From contig JASKOT010000017.1 in the NCBI GenBank assembly GCA_032158125.1, positions 62,001-126,000 on the forward strand: a stretch of 64,000 nt of DNA, given 5' to 3'. Positions 21,522 to 33,830 of this stretch are shown here, piece by piece. How positions within the stretch are numbered: the first letter of the stretch is position 1; every line of letters starts with the position of its first letter. The notes beneath the pieces were generated by a model, which saw only the letters and a program-made list of their open reading frames with translations, ran no database searches and was not told the origin of the DNA. This DNA comes from Papiliotrema nemorosa. Its lineage: Eukaryota > Basidiomycota > Tremellomycetes > Tremellales > Rhynchogastremaceae. The translations under genes and the position numbers were made by a program.

Positions 21522-23063
21522 GGTGGAGATGGTGTCAGGTACGTTTGGCGTCTGATGTTCGGATTAGATATGATAAAGAGGTGGATGGTCAGGGTTCAGG
21601 TGAGAAGGATGGAAAATACGGTCGAGGTAGGGGTGGTCAGGATGGAGAGTGGCTGGCTGGTGGTTGTTGTTGTTGTTGTTTACATCTCGGTTGATGTTTT
21701 GCCACCCATAGAACAATAATGAACCATCAACTCGTGACGTCACCCGTCAATTTCACCCCTTTCCACATATAGACAGGATTTCAAGTTGAAGTAGGTCAAC
21801 CATACTGAAGCACAACTGTTGAGCACGCTAGAGCATGGTGTCGGGTGTAGATGGCCTCACATGTGGGATTTTGACATGTTGAGCTCGAATGGCCATGGTG
21901 AGTCATGGTTCGTCAAATTCGTCTCTCCATTTCAAGTCGAATTCCAAAATGACAGCCTTGCCTGTTGCCACCGGGATGAAGATGTCTCGGTCGCAACGAT
22001 CCCGACTATGAGGCATCAAGGCTCGATTTAGATGTAGGATCCACACCATCAACAGGCCACGTTGACAAAGGGTGCAACGACTGGAGGCTTAATTGACCGA
22101 GCGGGAGCAAGCATGAACATGTCTCCCTTTCTCCCTTGAGACCCCCGCCGCGGACGAGCTGCACAGGTGATAGTCACTCTCCAGTGCTAAAATCTCGATC
22201 GCAGCCGGCGCCTTTGAATATGTGTCGTAATAAACGCGCATCCTCGGTAAGATCTAGCACAGCACGTTTGTGGAGGAAGCAAGGGGCCGTAAGCTTTGTA
22301 AGGTCAGCAGGAATGGTATGACTTGTGGATCGGTCAGACGTGACGGCAGCTCTACAGAGAATCAGCCTAAAAACGGGACCGCGGATCTGTCAAGTCCAGG
22401 TCAGACCCCTTGCCCCTTCGCCCTTTGGCGATTTCTCTGTGCTTGTCTAAGGCTCGCCCTTCCGGACGTATTCTCAGCCGGACCCGTTATGTGATTGCAG
22501 GGCAGTAGCCACATAGACACCTAAATGGCCTAAAAGGTAAATAAATACTCCTGAAAAAAAGAGGCGTTGAATGGGGTTGCCCATCGCGCTGCGCACGCTA
22601 AACACAAACGAGATCTGCCTCGAAGGAAAAGAAGGTTGTCTATCGGTTATGTCGTTGCCTGTCGCCATGGGGTCATCCCCTGGTATCAGTAGTCTTCATC
22701 TCGTCGTCTCATAATCATCGAAGCATTTCTTCTGCTGCCATCTGCATCGTCTCTTTGCAGTCTACCATCCGCCCAGCCTCGTCTTGATAGTCTTATTTGT
22801 CGTCAAATTCGGACAGTTTCACAGTCTCGGACAGGCGCCTGCCGGTTTGACACTTTTACAGTTTGATCGACGAGAACGAGAGAGGCAAATTCCATCTGAC
22901 CCTTCTTCGACCCACCTCGTCCATTTTCAATCTGGTCTACACAACAACTACCACGACCACCATCCCCTGCAAGCCTTGTCGCTGCGCATCCTGTTCAAAC
23001 ACCGAGACTACATAGCGACCACACAGCTTCACCGCAGTCGATTCTGCACCGACACCACCAACG
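21522..23063. promoter_or_regulatory. Divergent intergenic region, SAP-membrane gene / Zn2Cys6 gene
   Basis: 1.54 kb without convincing coding sequence. A short GTT repeat (21663-21681) lies in the SAP-membrane gene leader. The 300 bp before 23064 are pyrimidine-rich and look like a long leader of the Zn2Cys6 gene. I see no tRNA or transposon remnant. Confidence 0.4.
21663..21681. repeat. (GTT)n microsatellite, about six units
   Basis: Tandem GTT run in the presumed promoter or leader of the SAP-membrane gene. Short; a possible length-polymorphic marker. Confidence 0.65.
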
Positions 23064-25931
23064 ATGTCATTCATCGATCCGTCGGCTTTACACGCCCCAA
23101 ATCCAGTCTATAACCCAGCCCAAGGCGTACCCTCTTTCCCTCCCTATCAGCTCAACGATCTGCAATCGCACCAGATTCCACCGCAACAAGCGCAGAGAGC
23201 CATCCAACCGCCTGGATCGAGTGTAGGCAAGGTCAAATCGGCAAAACCTGCTTACAAGGAATCTCCCGTCAAGGCTGCCTGCCTGACTTGTCGTGCGAAA
23301 AAGGCAAAATGTGACGGTATACAACCCGTCTGCGGTGCTGTAAGTCAGCCATTGCGTCGTCTACATCACATAGGTGTAAAGTAAACTTACACCCAGTGCG
23401 CGAAGAAATCTCTTGAATGCCAATATGTCAAATCGAGAAGAGGAGGGGCGAGGAAGAAGCGTCAAGCTGTGGTCCCTTCTGCCCTTCAAGAATTTCTCAA
23501 AAAGCTCGATGGGTTGCTGGGGATTCCCGACTTCAAAGTGGTCAAGGGAATGAGAGAGCCTACCGATGATACAACAAATATCGTCAGGGAGTTTACTTCG
23601 AGAGAAGAAATGTGAGCGATCATTCGGTTCATACTCCCCCTCGGCTAATGTCAGATTCCGATGCTATTACAACGATGTCCACCCCTTCGTCCCCGTCATG
23701 CCACCTCGCAAGTATCTACCAGAGATCTTGCCCACCCTTCTCCCCGTCTCACCCTTCCTTCTCGCCGTTCAAACCATCCTTGTGCTCGTCCCCCACCCCA
23801 ACGACCCTGAACCTGCGTCGGCCGACTCGAAGCGTCTCCGATCCGCCGCCTCGCATTCTTTCGCCCAATTGGCCACCGAAGCTGTCGAGCGGCTTGTGGA
23901 GACCAACCAGACCTCGCTAGAATGTGTCCAAGCATTGACCATTCTTGCTCTTTGGGAATGGGGTAGTACAGGAAGTACCGATAAGAACAGGGGAAGATCC
24001 ACACAGGCTTCTCAGATCGCGATGGGCATGGGTTTACACGATATGGACAAGTACTCTGACAACAAGTCGAATAGAGCTTTGGAGGGTATCGACTGGCGAA
24101 AAGACATGGCGAGACGGACTTGGTGGCAGACCTTTGTGAATCAACTCACATCAGCCGTCATCACCGGTACCACGCCCATACTGTCCGCAGATGACGAGCG
24201 TGTGCACGTCCACTACCCTGTTTGTTCAGAAGAAGACGAAGCATGGCCAAGATGGATCGAAACGAATCGACAGTGCACTCGGGTTTTCGGGATAGTCAAC
24301 ACAGTCTACTATTCCCACCTCATGCCTGGCGATGGGGCAGCTGCATGGGGTGCTCACGTTGAAACACCAGACGAAGAGAAAAAGGCAAAGATGCGCAAAG
24401 ATATCCTCGGGGTAGACGCCCTCGTCACGGACATGATGCGAAAAGCAGAGGAGACAGCCATCATCGATTTAGTGCCCGGCGGAGAGGAAGAGGTCGTGCG
24501 AAATCTACAGCTTTCGGCCCGACTCGGTCTTTCGGTCGTCCACATCCACATTCACCGACATCAAGCCTTCCCAGAGGTTTCACTGTTTAGCAAAATGATC
24601 TGTGGATTGCCCAAGATGCCCGAGGCCGACTCGTCGACGGTCAGTAACGACCCTTCGCCAAAGAGCGGCACGGAAGATCACGAGCAGTACGACTTTATCG
24701 AGGACATGTGGCAGCCTGAAACATACCCCGAGTCGCTTCCAGAGCCTTGGTTTGCGCATACCGGAGGCGCAGGTGCACTGTATGCCCCGACTTCGGAGTC
24801 GCCCAAGTTTCAAGCACCCGTGGCAGCATCCATCACTACCTACCATTCGCCCGATAGCACCCAAGCAGCTGGACCTCGCCGCCCGTCGGTGGTATCAACC
24901 TCTTCGAACAAACCTCACAAGGCATGGGGAGTGGATGAGCATGACAAGCCGGATGCCAAAGCCGAACCCCAAGCTCCCGCCGCCGATCCCTCGACATTGC
25001 AGCTGTTCCCTCCTGGAGTGTCCCTGGCCCGACTCGCCACTGCTGCGCACACGGTCGTCCGCCTGGAAGTTTTGCATCGAAGTGCTGTGATTGCCATGTG
25101 GGATGGACCGTGAGTTTGCGACTCTGCCGATTCTCTCTTTGCTGATGCTTAGACCCAAATGGATGCCATTCTGCGCTTGCGGTCTGGTCACGGGAGCGTA
25201 CTCTTTCCTCTTACTCGCACTAGCAGTGCAAGCTGAGAGCTTGTATACGACTCCAACGGAGGAAGCGGTAGAGCAGATCAACGGCCTCTTGACCAATGTC
25301 AAGGTCATTGTGGCTGGGCTTGAAGCTTACGGTACCATGTGGGCCGGTATCGATGTCATGGCTTGTGAGTGGCCCCTCGACATTGAGTAAGAGTGTTGCT
25401 GACACGACAGCCGAGGTCCGAGCAGCCCTTGAAGCGGCAACACGTCTACCCATCGAAGTGCGACAACAGATTGATCTCGCCAGAGCGACCCGATCATCTC
25501 AGACACCGCCCTTCCAGACGACCGCTCCTCAAATTGAATACACGGCGACGGCCGACTATGCCTACCCGGTATCAGACATTACGGCTAGGCTCACCGAGCT
25601 GTCCCCGTCTTCGTCAGGACACGACCGCAGCCTCAGTGTGGAGGGGAATACCATCCCTGGGAACCTGTATGCCGATCTTCAACCAAGCAACATCTACGGT
25701 TACACGGGACCTTTGCACTCTGCACCGTCGACAGGTGTGCCGGACAACGTCGGCCTTCACTATGGCTACGCTCAACAGGCTTACGCTTTCCCACCCCAGT
25801 CTGCGTCGCATCAGCAGTACGCTCAACCATCATACCCGCCACAACAAGGAGTTTATCAACAACAGCCGAATCCTCACCATCCAAATGGACTGAGCTCAGA
25901 GCAAAGTATGATTCAAGGCTGGTCGGGATAA
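23064..25931 (+). CDS. Zn2Cys6 fungal-specific transcription factor
   Basis: The DNA-binding cluster is CLTCRAKKAKCDGIQPVC, split from CAKKSLEC by an intron at about 23341-23397. That gives the full C-x2-C-x6-C...C-x2-C-x6-C set, followed by a basic SRRGGARKKRQ. A linker and the fungal-specific regulatory domain follow: FRCYYNDVHPFVPVMPP, FLLAVQTILVLVPHP, SLECVQALTILALWEW, and RSTQASQIAMGMGLHDMDKY with the ARRTWWQTFVN core. The C-terminus is Gln/Tyr/Pro-rich (SASHQQYAQPSYPPQQG), a likely activation region. Introns also near 23609-23654, 25110-25152 and 25366-25411. About 880 residues. The target genes cannot be told from sequence; no metabolic cluster lies beside it. Confidence 0.93.
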
Positions 25932-26231
25932 TCGAGGGACGAAGACACCCAGCCCACATACCTTTTATTATCTGGACGTCGATCGAGAAATCTGTCCGAT
26001 ATACGATAGTTTACCTCCTTTCCGAGTTGTAATTTACAGTTTACACATTATTGCATTTAACCACATATACACGCCTCGGTGATCCACAGACTGCAGTATA
26101 ATACAGTCGTTGTAACTTGTTATCTGGTTTAGATGGAACACATGCATATGGTCTCTACTCTGTCGTACAAGAATCTACACGAGCAAACACCAATACGGCT
26201 CCCTTTTTGAAGCCGAGCGAGATGGAGTCAT
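25932..26231. other. Convergent 3' spacer
   Basis: 300 bp between the Zn2Cys6 stop and the stop of the unknown minus-strand gene. AT-richer, with TTATTA/TTGCATTTAA words consistent with 3' ends. Nothing else seen. Confidence 0.4.
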
Positions 26232-27742
26232 TCATCTCACCTCGTATCCTCCAAAACTGACTCTTCGAGCCGATTTCACCCCTCCCGCAGTGTTTGGTAC
26301 AACATGCAACACTTTAGCCCGTCTCTTCCCCATACTGACCATATTCCACCAATTCGTCCTTTGTCTAGGAAGGAATTGGGCGAATGTGGACTTTCGACTG
26401 GATAGTAGGATGGCGGTATGCGCCGTTCGGGGCGTATCTACCACTGCTCGAATTCTCCTCCTCACCACGGGGCTACGTGTCAGCTTCCCATCTCATCATA
26501 TCTTCCAGCCGAGGGAGATGCATCCAAGGATGAGGTGGGAGTCATGGCGCACCCTTCGACTTTAATCTTCAATCCTGCCTTTTTACGTTCTCTCCACCCT
26601 CGCCTCGGAACGATCCCATGATCCATCGCCAACCTCTTGACTGGTCCGGGGGTGTGCCCAGGCGAGGGGAGATCGAGGTCGTATGGTCTGTAAGCTTTCA
26701 CAATGGGATGAGCATGTTCCAATTGGGCAGTCACTCCGGGTAGAGAGTTGGCCAGGCCCGCTTGAAGGGTCAATTTGGGCAAGGCAGCGAAAGATGCCGG
26801 GTGAACTTCAATCGGAATCGGCCTGGAGTAAGCGTCAGTCCGTTTACTGGGATGTACGTGGTATTCAACTCACATCGGATCAAGAGGGTGTGGCTCGTCT
26901 GCGATAGACAAGAAGGACCCTTGCACATACAGACTACTCGTCAGCCTCATCCGATATGTTTCGCAAGATCTAGTCGGGGCCGACTGACTCCATGGGTCCA
27001 TGTCCACCAATCGTCTTCACATTTCCCAGCCTCTGACCTTCTTCCCATATACCCCTCAGATGCATTCCCATCACCCTCCTCTTCTTATCCCACCTCACAC
27101 CTGCTTCATGTAGTTTCTCAGCCAAACTAATCGATTCACTCATCAGACCCTTTGGCGAATGCCTAACGGGAAAGAGATGCTGAGTAAGTAGAAGGCTCAG
27201 CTGTTTCGCTTCATTTGTCGCTAATGGTCTGTGAGTAGGTCCGGGAGGTTCGACGGGTTCTTCCTCTCGAGGAGACGGATGATCTGGCGTATTGGATGTC
27301 GGTGGGAAGAAGTGTAAAGCCGGGATAGATGCTGGGGCGCCTGCAGCTAGAGTCGGAGAGAGCGCCATGGCTGCGAAAAGGTCGCATGGAGTCCTAGGCG
27401 AGATTGCGGAGAGTACCACCGCCATACTGCTTGTTTCGAGATTGGCAGATTGCGAGTATTGGCTGATGAACTCGCTCCTCATACCCGACACGGTGCTGTT
27501 CGTATTCGCTTGCAACGAGCTTGCCTTATCCTGTTTTGAGGCCTGGACTGCCGACTCCTGGGTGCGACATAAATCCCCACATAATGCCAAAGGATGTTGC
27601 TTGACGTTTTGCTGTAGACCAGGACGACAGCTTGAAAGGATCAAGATCCGTTTCGGCGCCTTCCCGCAAACGAAATCAGTCGAGTGTCAGTCCTTCATCT
27701 CCCTATTGTCCATCACCCACACGCAGGATCTCCGTTGTTCAT
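26232..27742 (-). CDS. Unrecognised basic protein, about 450 aa (gene model uncertain)
   Basis: I do not recognise the family. A model starting MNNGDPAPKRILILSSCRPG (27742; short exon and intron with acceptor GGGAAG) runs through a long open stretch to 26970. Features include LLLTQHLFPVRHSPKGL, then EKLHEAGVRWDKKRRVMGM and HLRGIWEEGQRLGN. After a poorly resolved intron near 26990-27030 it continues LYVQGSFLSIADEPHPLDPM, an intron at about 26823-26875, and QAGLANSLPGVTAQLEHAH. A last intron (GTGCGC...CTGACACGTAG) leads to a basic tail, KSTFAQFLPRQRTNWWNM to RRVSFGGYEVR. The alternative start is the internal Met near 27485. The Arg/Lys-rich C-terminus suggests a nucleic-acid or chromatin setting, but this is only a guess. 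The start lies just 51 bp after the Tap42 stop. Confidence 0.55.
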
Positions 27743-27793
27743 ACAGATATGCCCAGTAGATATGCTTGCGATACTGTCGACTTGGCCGACTGC

Positions 27794-29110
27794 TCAACCC
27801 CTGTTCATGGAGTTTCCTGCGCCCTTCTTGTTCTCCTCGGTGTACATTGCCCAATTCTCCTCTTTTATCCGCTTTGCCTCATCCTTCTCATCCCCTTCCA
27901 TCGTTCCGTCATTCTCCGCCGCGAGAGCTAGGAGCTCCGAATCTGTTGGAGCATCATAGGAAGCTTGACTACACGTCAGCCTCCATCGACAGCGGCCCAC
28001 TCACCCTCCACCAGTGATGATGTTCCCTCTGCGTTGCTCCTCTGCCAAATACTCGTCTATGGTCATAGTGGGCAGTCTATGATCTGCCCTGAACACCTCG
28101 CTCCTTAATCGTTCTCTATCACTCAGACCCATCGTGCTGGGTAAGATCGTAAATGGCCTAAGAACCCTTCCACCGCCAGAGATCAGTTCCTTAGGTTTGG
28201 CCTGACTTGGTGCTCTGTCCAATCTCCAGGTATTGTCTTCCTCCTCGGAGCGATTGCTGCGCGGGTCGGAGGAAGGTTGGATGGGCTGTATAGGCGCCGA
28301 AGCGAGAATGTCCAGTTCCATCCGGATCGAGGATAAAGACGATAGGGTAAGAGTGTAAAGTAGGCGAAGAAGCAGTAATATTCCTTCCCTTTGATCGGGC
28401 TCTTCTTGATTGACAGACAAACCGCCTGTGGATAAAGAGACGACACTGGGTCGATCCGAGGCAGGAAGGAGAGAAAGGATAAAGCTGATGGGGGAAGAGG
28501 AACTCGAAGGTTGATCTCGCAATTGAGACTACGCCATAAGCCAACGTCTAAACATGATAGAATGGCTCACAGAGATCTGCTGTCGAAGCTCCTTTTCCCG
28601 TTTGTACTGTCGAATCTTGACTTCTCTCCTTTGAGCGGGATCTCGTGGTAATCCAGATTCAGCGGCCATTGCAGAACTTTCAGCCTGTTCATCCGGAGAT
28701 AAAACTTTGTACGAGGCCAATACCGACAAGAAAGCGTTGAAGGCATGCTGAGATTGTCAGTAAATACCTCGACACCCCCTGGGTCCGGGATGACTCACCT
28801 CGCTACGCTGCAAAGCATGTTTACGATCTTCCATCCCGCCCAGACCGCCTTTGGCCTCGGCTTCACCGACGACCCATCCCAGAGTCATGAATACCATCTC
28901 ACCATCGCCCAGCTCATCTATCGTCTCGTTGTCACTGAAAATGGCTAGAGAACTGATCATGCGAGAAATAAGGTGGAGGTCGTCCAACCCTTTAGTGAGG
29001 GTGGTCTGAGCAGATGGGTCGGAGAGTGAGAGAGAGTCATCGAATATTGGCAGGAGATTCCGCAGCGTTTGAGCGTAGAACACCGGTAAAGGGAGATTCG
29101 TCTGGGCCAT
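27794..29110 (-). CDS. TAP42: Tap42/alpha4-family PP2A regulatory protein
   Basis: Binds catalytic subunits of PP2A-type phosphatases and links them to TOR signalling. The N-terminal helical domain starts MAQTNLPLPVFYAQTLRNL and continues LDDLHLISRMISSLAIFS. The middle has QRREVKIRQYKREKELRQQI, the conserved basic helix of the family. The C-terminal part carries the clearest signature: GGRVLRPFTILPST, then FRADHRLPTMTIDEYLAEEQ and RRGNIITGGG, then after an intron QASYDAPTD and the end EENWAMYTEENKKGAGNSMN. Four exons with introns near 28524-28570, 28740-28798 and 27966-28003. The start is in GGCCATGGC on the minus strand. Part of a same-strand series with Snt2 upstream and an unknown gene downstream. 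Confidence 0.94.
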
Positions 29111-29366
29111 GAGGGATATCGAGTGAATAAAAACGAGTTCAATACCTCCTGTATTCCAACAGTTCGGCGATTTGTTTCAGGTTGGAATTAGGTGCCAGTT
29201 CCGAAAAATCCACAGCAAGCCTAAACCCTTCGACCCTTGACCGACCATCTGACACTCAGCACCAGCGATGGTGTCCCTGGTAAACACTGTCAAGTGCTCG
29301 CAGCGATGCATAAGACTCGTAACGCAAGGTCTTGCGCCAACAACAAATCTGCGTTCTTCACAGCCA

Positions 29367-32300
29367 TCAGTCCGAAGCGAACCAGCACTGATGGCACTGC
29401 CACTGCTTTTCTGCTGCACCTTTGGCACTCAAACCCTGTTCCCCGTCGATATCCATCTCCATCCCTTCTTCCACCTTTGCGCTGACCTGATGCCATCTTG
29501 GCGAGACATCCACTTGGCACTCGATACACCTTTTCTCTGGCGGTACGACCTCGACTATCGGTATTGCCTGATCCAGCCTTGTAGCTTTGCGCAACAGAGC
29601 GAAAGACTGTTCAACTGCGGGTAAAGTCTTGTATGCAGCAGTGTATATCTGCAAAGCCGTCTCGTTCTGATCAGGATCGATCTCGTGCATGTCGTATATC
29701 GTTCGTCCTTCCAGATTGTGATTTCGACAGAAACACCTGGCGTTCATCACACCTTCGTTTTCTTTGAAGCGGACGATGGTGATCACCTCTCGCTTGTTTC
29801 CGGGTTTGGCCTGAAGGTGAGTAAGTATTCGGAGAGGTTCTTGGCTTGTAATCTCACCAGGCTCATCTCGAAGCCAAATTTGTACCCTGCTTGATATGCG
29901 CATGAAGCATGGAAGCGGACCTCACAATCACTACAATGGATTGTAGCACCTTCCGGTTGTTCACACAAAGAACACGTCTGATCATCAGCTTCCTCCCTAC
30001 AGCCCGTGATTTCGTAGCTCACGTTGCTCCAATAGTCCTCGCCTAGCACCATGATATTTTCGACCGTCTTGAGCTTTACAGTACTTGTATAGAGCACTTC
30101 GGGTATCCAGGCCGAGCACAGGATATGTGCCCATCGTAGGCCTTCGGTGGGCTTGAGAGCGCTCAGGAGATCGAAGTCCAACGGTGGTTTCTTGGCCTTG
30201 GAAGACTTGTTAGGTAACAGCACCGAGTTGTCTCTGAGCTCCTTTGGGCATAAAACACACTTCGGATCCTATTCATCAGATACGTGTTTCTGATGGACAC
30301 AAAGCCAGACTTACAAGATTGGATTCCTCTGACCTGACATTGGCGCACAGTTCGCATTCCCAGTCAGGGCCCATATCCAGCGACGCAATACCGTAGCAGC
30401 CTGACTTGTCAGCGTCAACGTCTTTCGAACCGAACTCACCCGAATGGACAGAGAAAGTGCAGGTCTTGCACCGCGCCATGGACGACTTGGGCTCCATGCG
30501 TCGACAACAAGCACATGGCGGAAGCTTTGGAGGAGGAGGGAGCGGGGTGACAGTTCCACTGCCAGGAAGATCCGTCTACGAGTTTCAGCTTTGCAATTTT
30601 TCAGCCTATTGCGCGACTGACCTTCTTCTTCTGTTTGTTCTCCTTCTCGGCCTTTTTGCTATCATCTGCCTTGGCCCAGGATATATGTCCATATTTGCGA
30701 TAGTTGGACCTTTTCTTCAGAAGAGCTCGCAGCCAGTGAAGTCTTCACTCACCCGCAGTTCTCACACATGCAACTGCCGTGCACGCTCCTCGGGCATTTC
30801 CACCACACATCCGATATCCTCGTTGAGCAGATTGCACATTGCATTTTGTTCGCCGAGGCGTATCCAGCATTATACAGCGAAACTTCATCGTCACTGGCAT
30901 CGCTGTCTGCTCTTGCGCGTATTCGACCGAGAGAGGGCGCTCCGAGAGTCTTGTTCTGTCTAGCGTGAGGAGTGTTGACTTTATGGTGAGCTCTTAGGGC
31001 CTCGTTTTCAGCTTTGAGCTTCTTGTTTTTCCATATGTACGAAAATCGCAAGACCTCGGCTGGACGTTTACCGAGAACTTTGGCTGTTTTGTGGGTATCG
31101 AGTCCGCCATTCTCTTCGAGCTCTTTCTCGAATATGACCGTTTCTTTGTCGTTGAACTTCTCATAAGCTTTGTATCTCTAGCAGTTTGAGACGGAACACA
31201 CGATGATCGGCTTGTAATCTGCCATTTTCAAGGTTGTCATACGGCGCAAGGCTTTATCCGGGCCCATGTTGGTGAAGGATACTGCCGCTGTATTGAGCCG
31301 CTCGACATCATATGGTGGCACTGGAAGGGTCTGGATAGCTTTGACAGACGACATGAAGGTATCGACTGAAATCAGATGTCGCGAAAACGGTTCTACTCAC
31401 GCTCTTCACTCGGGGTCGACCAGATGTCTATTGTAGACTCGTGTTTCCGCTCTCCAATGTCGTGTCCACGCTCGACTGCAATGAGTGCGCGGCTCGGGAC
31501 CCAGACTCATAGGCTTACCGACAAGATGCCTGGACGGTCCGGCTTCAGTCTCGCCAAAGCCATGGCGTGCCTCTGCTGCTTGCTGTTCCTCCCAAGATAG
31601 AACGCTCGCTTGATATCGTATCCCGACTCGTGTCACAGCTCGTGGGAAGATTTGGTCGTCGGGATCTAGCGTATCTTGAGCTTCAGTATAAAGTCTATCG
31701 TGAGCCATCATCTCGTATCAAAAGTGACCCACCCAAAATACCGCCAAGGCCACCCTCTGTATGTGACATCGGGACGTTTGACATCCCCGATTGTCTTCTC
31801 CTTAGACTTGACTGTCTGCTTCGCTTTCGGTGCAGAACCGTTTCCAAAGACGAATTTGTGGTCTTCCACATCCTTCCTACGCTGCATAGAGCATGGTAGA
31901 CAAACCCAAGAATATCCCTTGGCAGGTTTGGCCAAAAGAGGGGGCGTCAAACAGCTCATGTGGTAGTGATTCTTGCATGCTCTAGAGTGTCAGCGCGCTT
32001 TCAAATACCTCGCTCGTAGGGATTCACTCGCAGCGGACAGACTCTTGAGAAGCGGCCCATTGTTTGCAGACACAACACGAACGGAAGTTATCGGTAAGAT
32101 CGGCCACCATTTCCCGTTCCGTGATGATATATTCATATCGCTTCAACAGCGTTTCCCTCACGTTCGGGGGGACTGCATTCAGTAATGCGTCTGGCAGGTT
32201 GCGTAGACCTACTGTTGTTGACTGTTTCAGTACGAATCACCTCGAATTCCCGTTTGATGTAGGGATCGAAATACTTGATAAAGTAGAAATGGTCTGGCAA

Positions 32301-32814
32301 TCTCTTCCAGGCGATCAAATCGTCTATCCTGTCCTTATGCCGAACATGGCATTTGCCTCGAACGTTCGACAGAGGTTGAACATCTGTATGAATAGCAGCC
32401 AAAAGGAGACGATAATCAGACACGTTTCGTCCTGAAATCTACACGCAGCGTCAGCTGCTGATCCGCCGCGATATAGTTGACTACTCCTGATGAACGCACA
32501 TCGCTAGGTCTGTAGAACAAGGAGAGGCGGACCATTGGAGCCGAGCTTGATGGATTGTGTTGTCCCTTCTTAGGTGTCGTGTTGGGAGGAAGGAATTCGA
32601 TGATTCGAGCGATATTGTATGGTGTACCTAGGAATCAGCTTCGCGCTCTTGCAGATGCTTGTGCTGCTCTGTACCATCTCGTTCAGACCATGGGAGTGAG
32701 ACGTATACATGGTCTGGACAGGATTAGCTGTATCGACTAGTCAGGCTCACCATTGACATGGACGACCTCGCCATTTGCCAACTTGGTATCGGTCATGCCG
32801 TTTCTGACAACCAT
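29367..32814 (-). CDS. SNT2: Snt2-type chromatin reader (BAH, PHD, SANT, PHD/ePHD)
   Basis: Histone-reader subunit of Rpd3-containing complexes (Snt2C in yeast). Domain order from the N-terminus: BAH (DHVYVSLPWSERDG, YNIARIIEFLPP, PMVRLSLFYRPSDV, CHVRHKDRIDDL, PDHFYFIKYFDPYIKREFEV); PHD1 with CESC and HMSC spacing, PPLLAKPAKGYSWVCLPC; the family-specific YRGWPWRYFG; an ELM2-like region; SANT ending RFSYIWKNKKLKAENEA; a GATA-like finger (CAIC...CMCENCG); PHD2 (C4 pairs, WECELC); and an extended PHD (WAHILCSAWIPEV, CSLCEQPEGATIHCSDCEVRFHASC). It ends WQCHQCWFASD. Many short introns, including one in the BAH domain whose donor gives ERDG-TPYN. The start at 32814 gives MVVRNGMTDTKLANG; this is the likely but not the only possible start. 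Confidence 0.9.
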
Positions 32815-33101
32815 GGCCTCTGCCAGTCCCTTTGCCGCGGCGGGTTTGGCCGTCTAGATATGTAGAGCACTGCCCAAAGCTGAAGACAACCGAAGCACAA
32901 GAGGAGAGATGTGGGAAGAGGGGACTGGTAGATGAGGAGAAGTGGAGAGCAAGTGGGAGGATTAGACGAGAGGCAGGAATCAAAGTCAAGAATGCATTCT
33001 CAATACCCTCAACCTCACCCCTCATATGGGTATCCCCCTGACTCCCTCTGGTTTCCTCTCCAGACGCAATCACGACTCTTCATGCTATAGCTAATGAAAA
33101 T

Positions 33102-33830
33102 TCACGGATACGAGAAATGCCTCGACCCGTCACCCCACGCAGCTCGAGAAATGGCTGATGTGTCAACGCTTGCAAGAGAGGTCCTTGAGGGACTTTCAAA
33201 TGGGTTGTGAGAGCGTGGAAATAGGCCAGGACCAGGATGTGCTCTGTAATCGGACTTTCTACGCTCAACCGTTCGATAGCGCAAGTTGCCGAGGAATTTC
33301 TCATCGATGAGCTGCAGCATCGTCTCATCTGGTCGAGACGACATGTTTATATTGAGACTCGGGCATCCCAGCATCGCGGCAGCCTCACTAGGCTGCGCTA
33401 ATGCAATTGAGAGAATTGGGCATCTCCAGTTCTGCGAGAGGTTACCTTCAACAGTGAAGTGCAGAATCTTCGTGCCTGTGCGGCAGAATGAAATGTTCTC
33501 GCTGTCCTTTGGGCTTGCGTTGTCTTCGTTGTCCAACATCTGGTAAAGGCCCTTGGGCCCAAGCATACTGGCCTCCTTGCAGCAGTCGGAATCGCAAGAG
33601 AATCCTGCATGAATGAGCGTTGCAGCGGCGTCGATACCCTCGGCTGTCCAGTCGAGCAGTGTTTCAACGGCACGACTCAGTTCGAGGCGCAAATGGTCTT
33701 TCTGGCTTTTGTCCGTCGATTCGCGGAAATAGTGCCTAAAGTGGATCAGCGCTCGAGCAGTGATGACCCCTCGAGAGATCGCCTCTTGACGCGACTCAGT
33801 CAGTTCGTTGTTCAGAAGGAAAGTGCTCAT
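33102..33830 (-). CDS. Hypothetical protein, 242 aa, apparently intronless
   Basis: A continuous ATG-started ORF, unusual here because its neighbours are full of introns. It begins MSTFLLNNELTESRQEAISR and is helix-rich: ALIHFRHYFRESTDKSQKD, RLELSRAVETLLDWT, AAATLIHAGFSCDSDCC. The segment GTKILHFTVEGN...CPILSIALAQPSEAAAMLGC followed by NINMSSRPDETMLQLI looks like two worn ankyrin-type repeats, with position-specific G-x-T-x-L-H and P-x-x-x-A-x-x. The last 50 residues may be read in another frame after an unrecognised intron: that alternative is more hydrophobic (HILVLAYFHALTTHL). No signal peptide or membrane span. Same strand as Snt2, 287 bp upstream of it; divergent from the LtrA gene. Confidence 0.55.
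   Translation of the reverse strand: MSTFLLNNELTESRQEAISRGVITARALIHFRHYFRESTDKSQKDHLRLELSRAVETLLDWTAEGIDAAATLIHAGFSCDSDCCKEASMLGPKGLYQMLDNEDNASPKDSENISFCRTGTKILHFTVEGNLSQNWRCPILSIALAQPSEAAAMLGCPSLNINMSSRPDETMLQLIDEKFLGNLRYRTVERRKSDYRAHPGPGLFPRSHNPFESPSRTSLASVDTSAISRAAWGDGSRHFSYP

Noticed and set aside
12551..23063. tRNA, rRNA or transposon remnants in the larger intergenic regions
   Set aside because: I looked for B-box-like GTTCGA words, cloverleaf arms, terminal repeats and reverse-transcriptase or transposase motifs by eye and saw none.
32747..33073. 108-codon minus ORF upstream of SNT2
   Set aside because: It is in a different frame from the BAH exon, begins near a GTG/ATT context, and has no domain; likely leader sequence.
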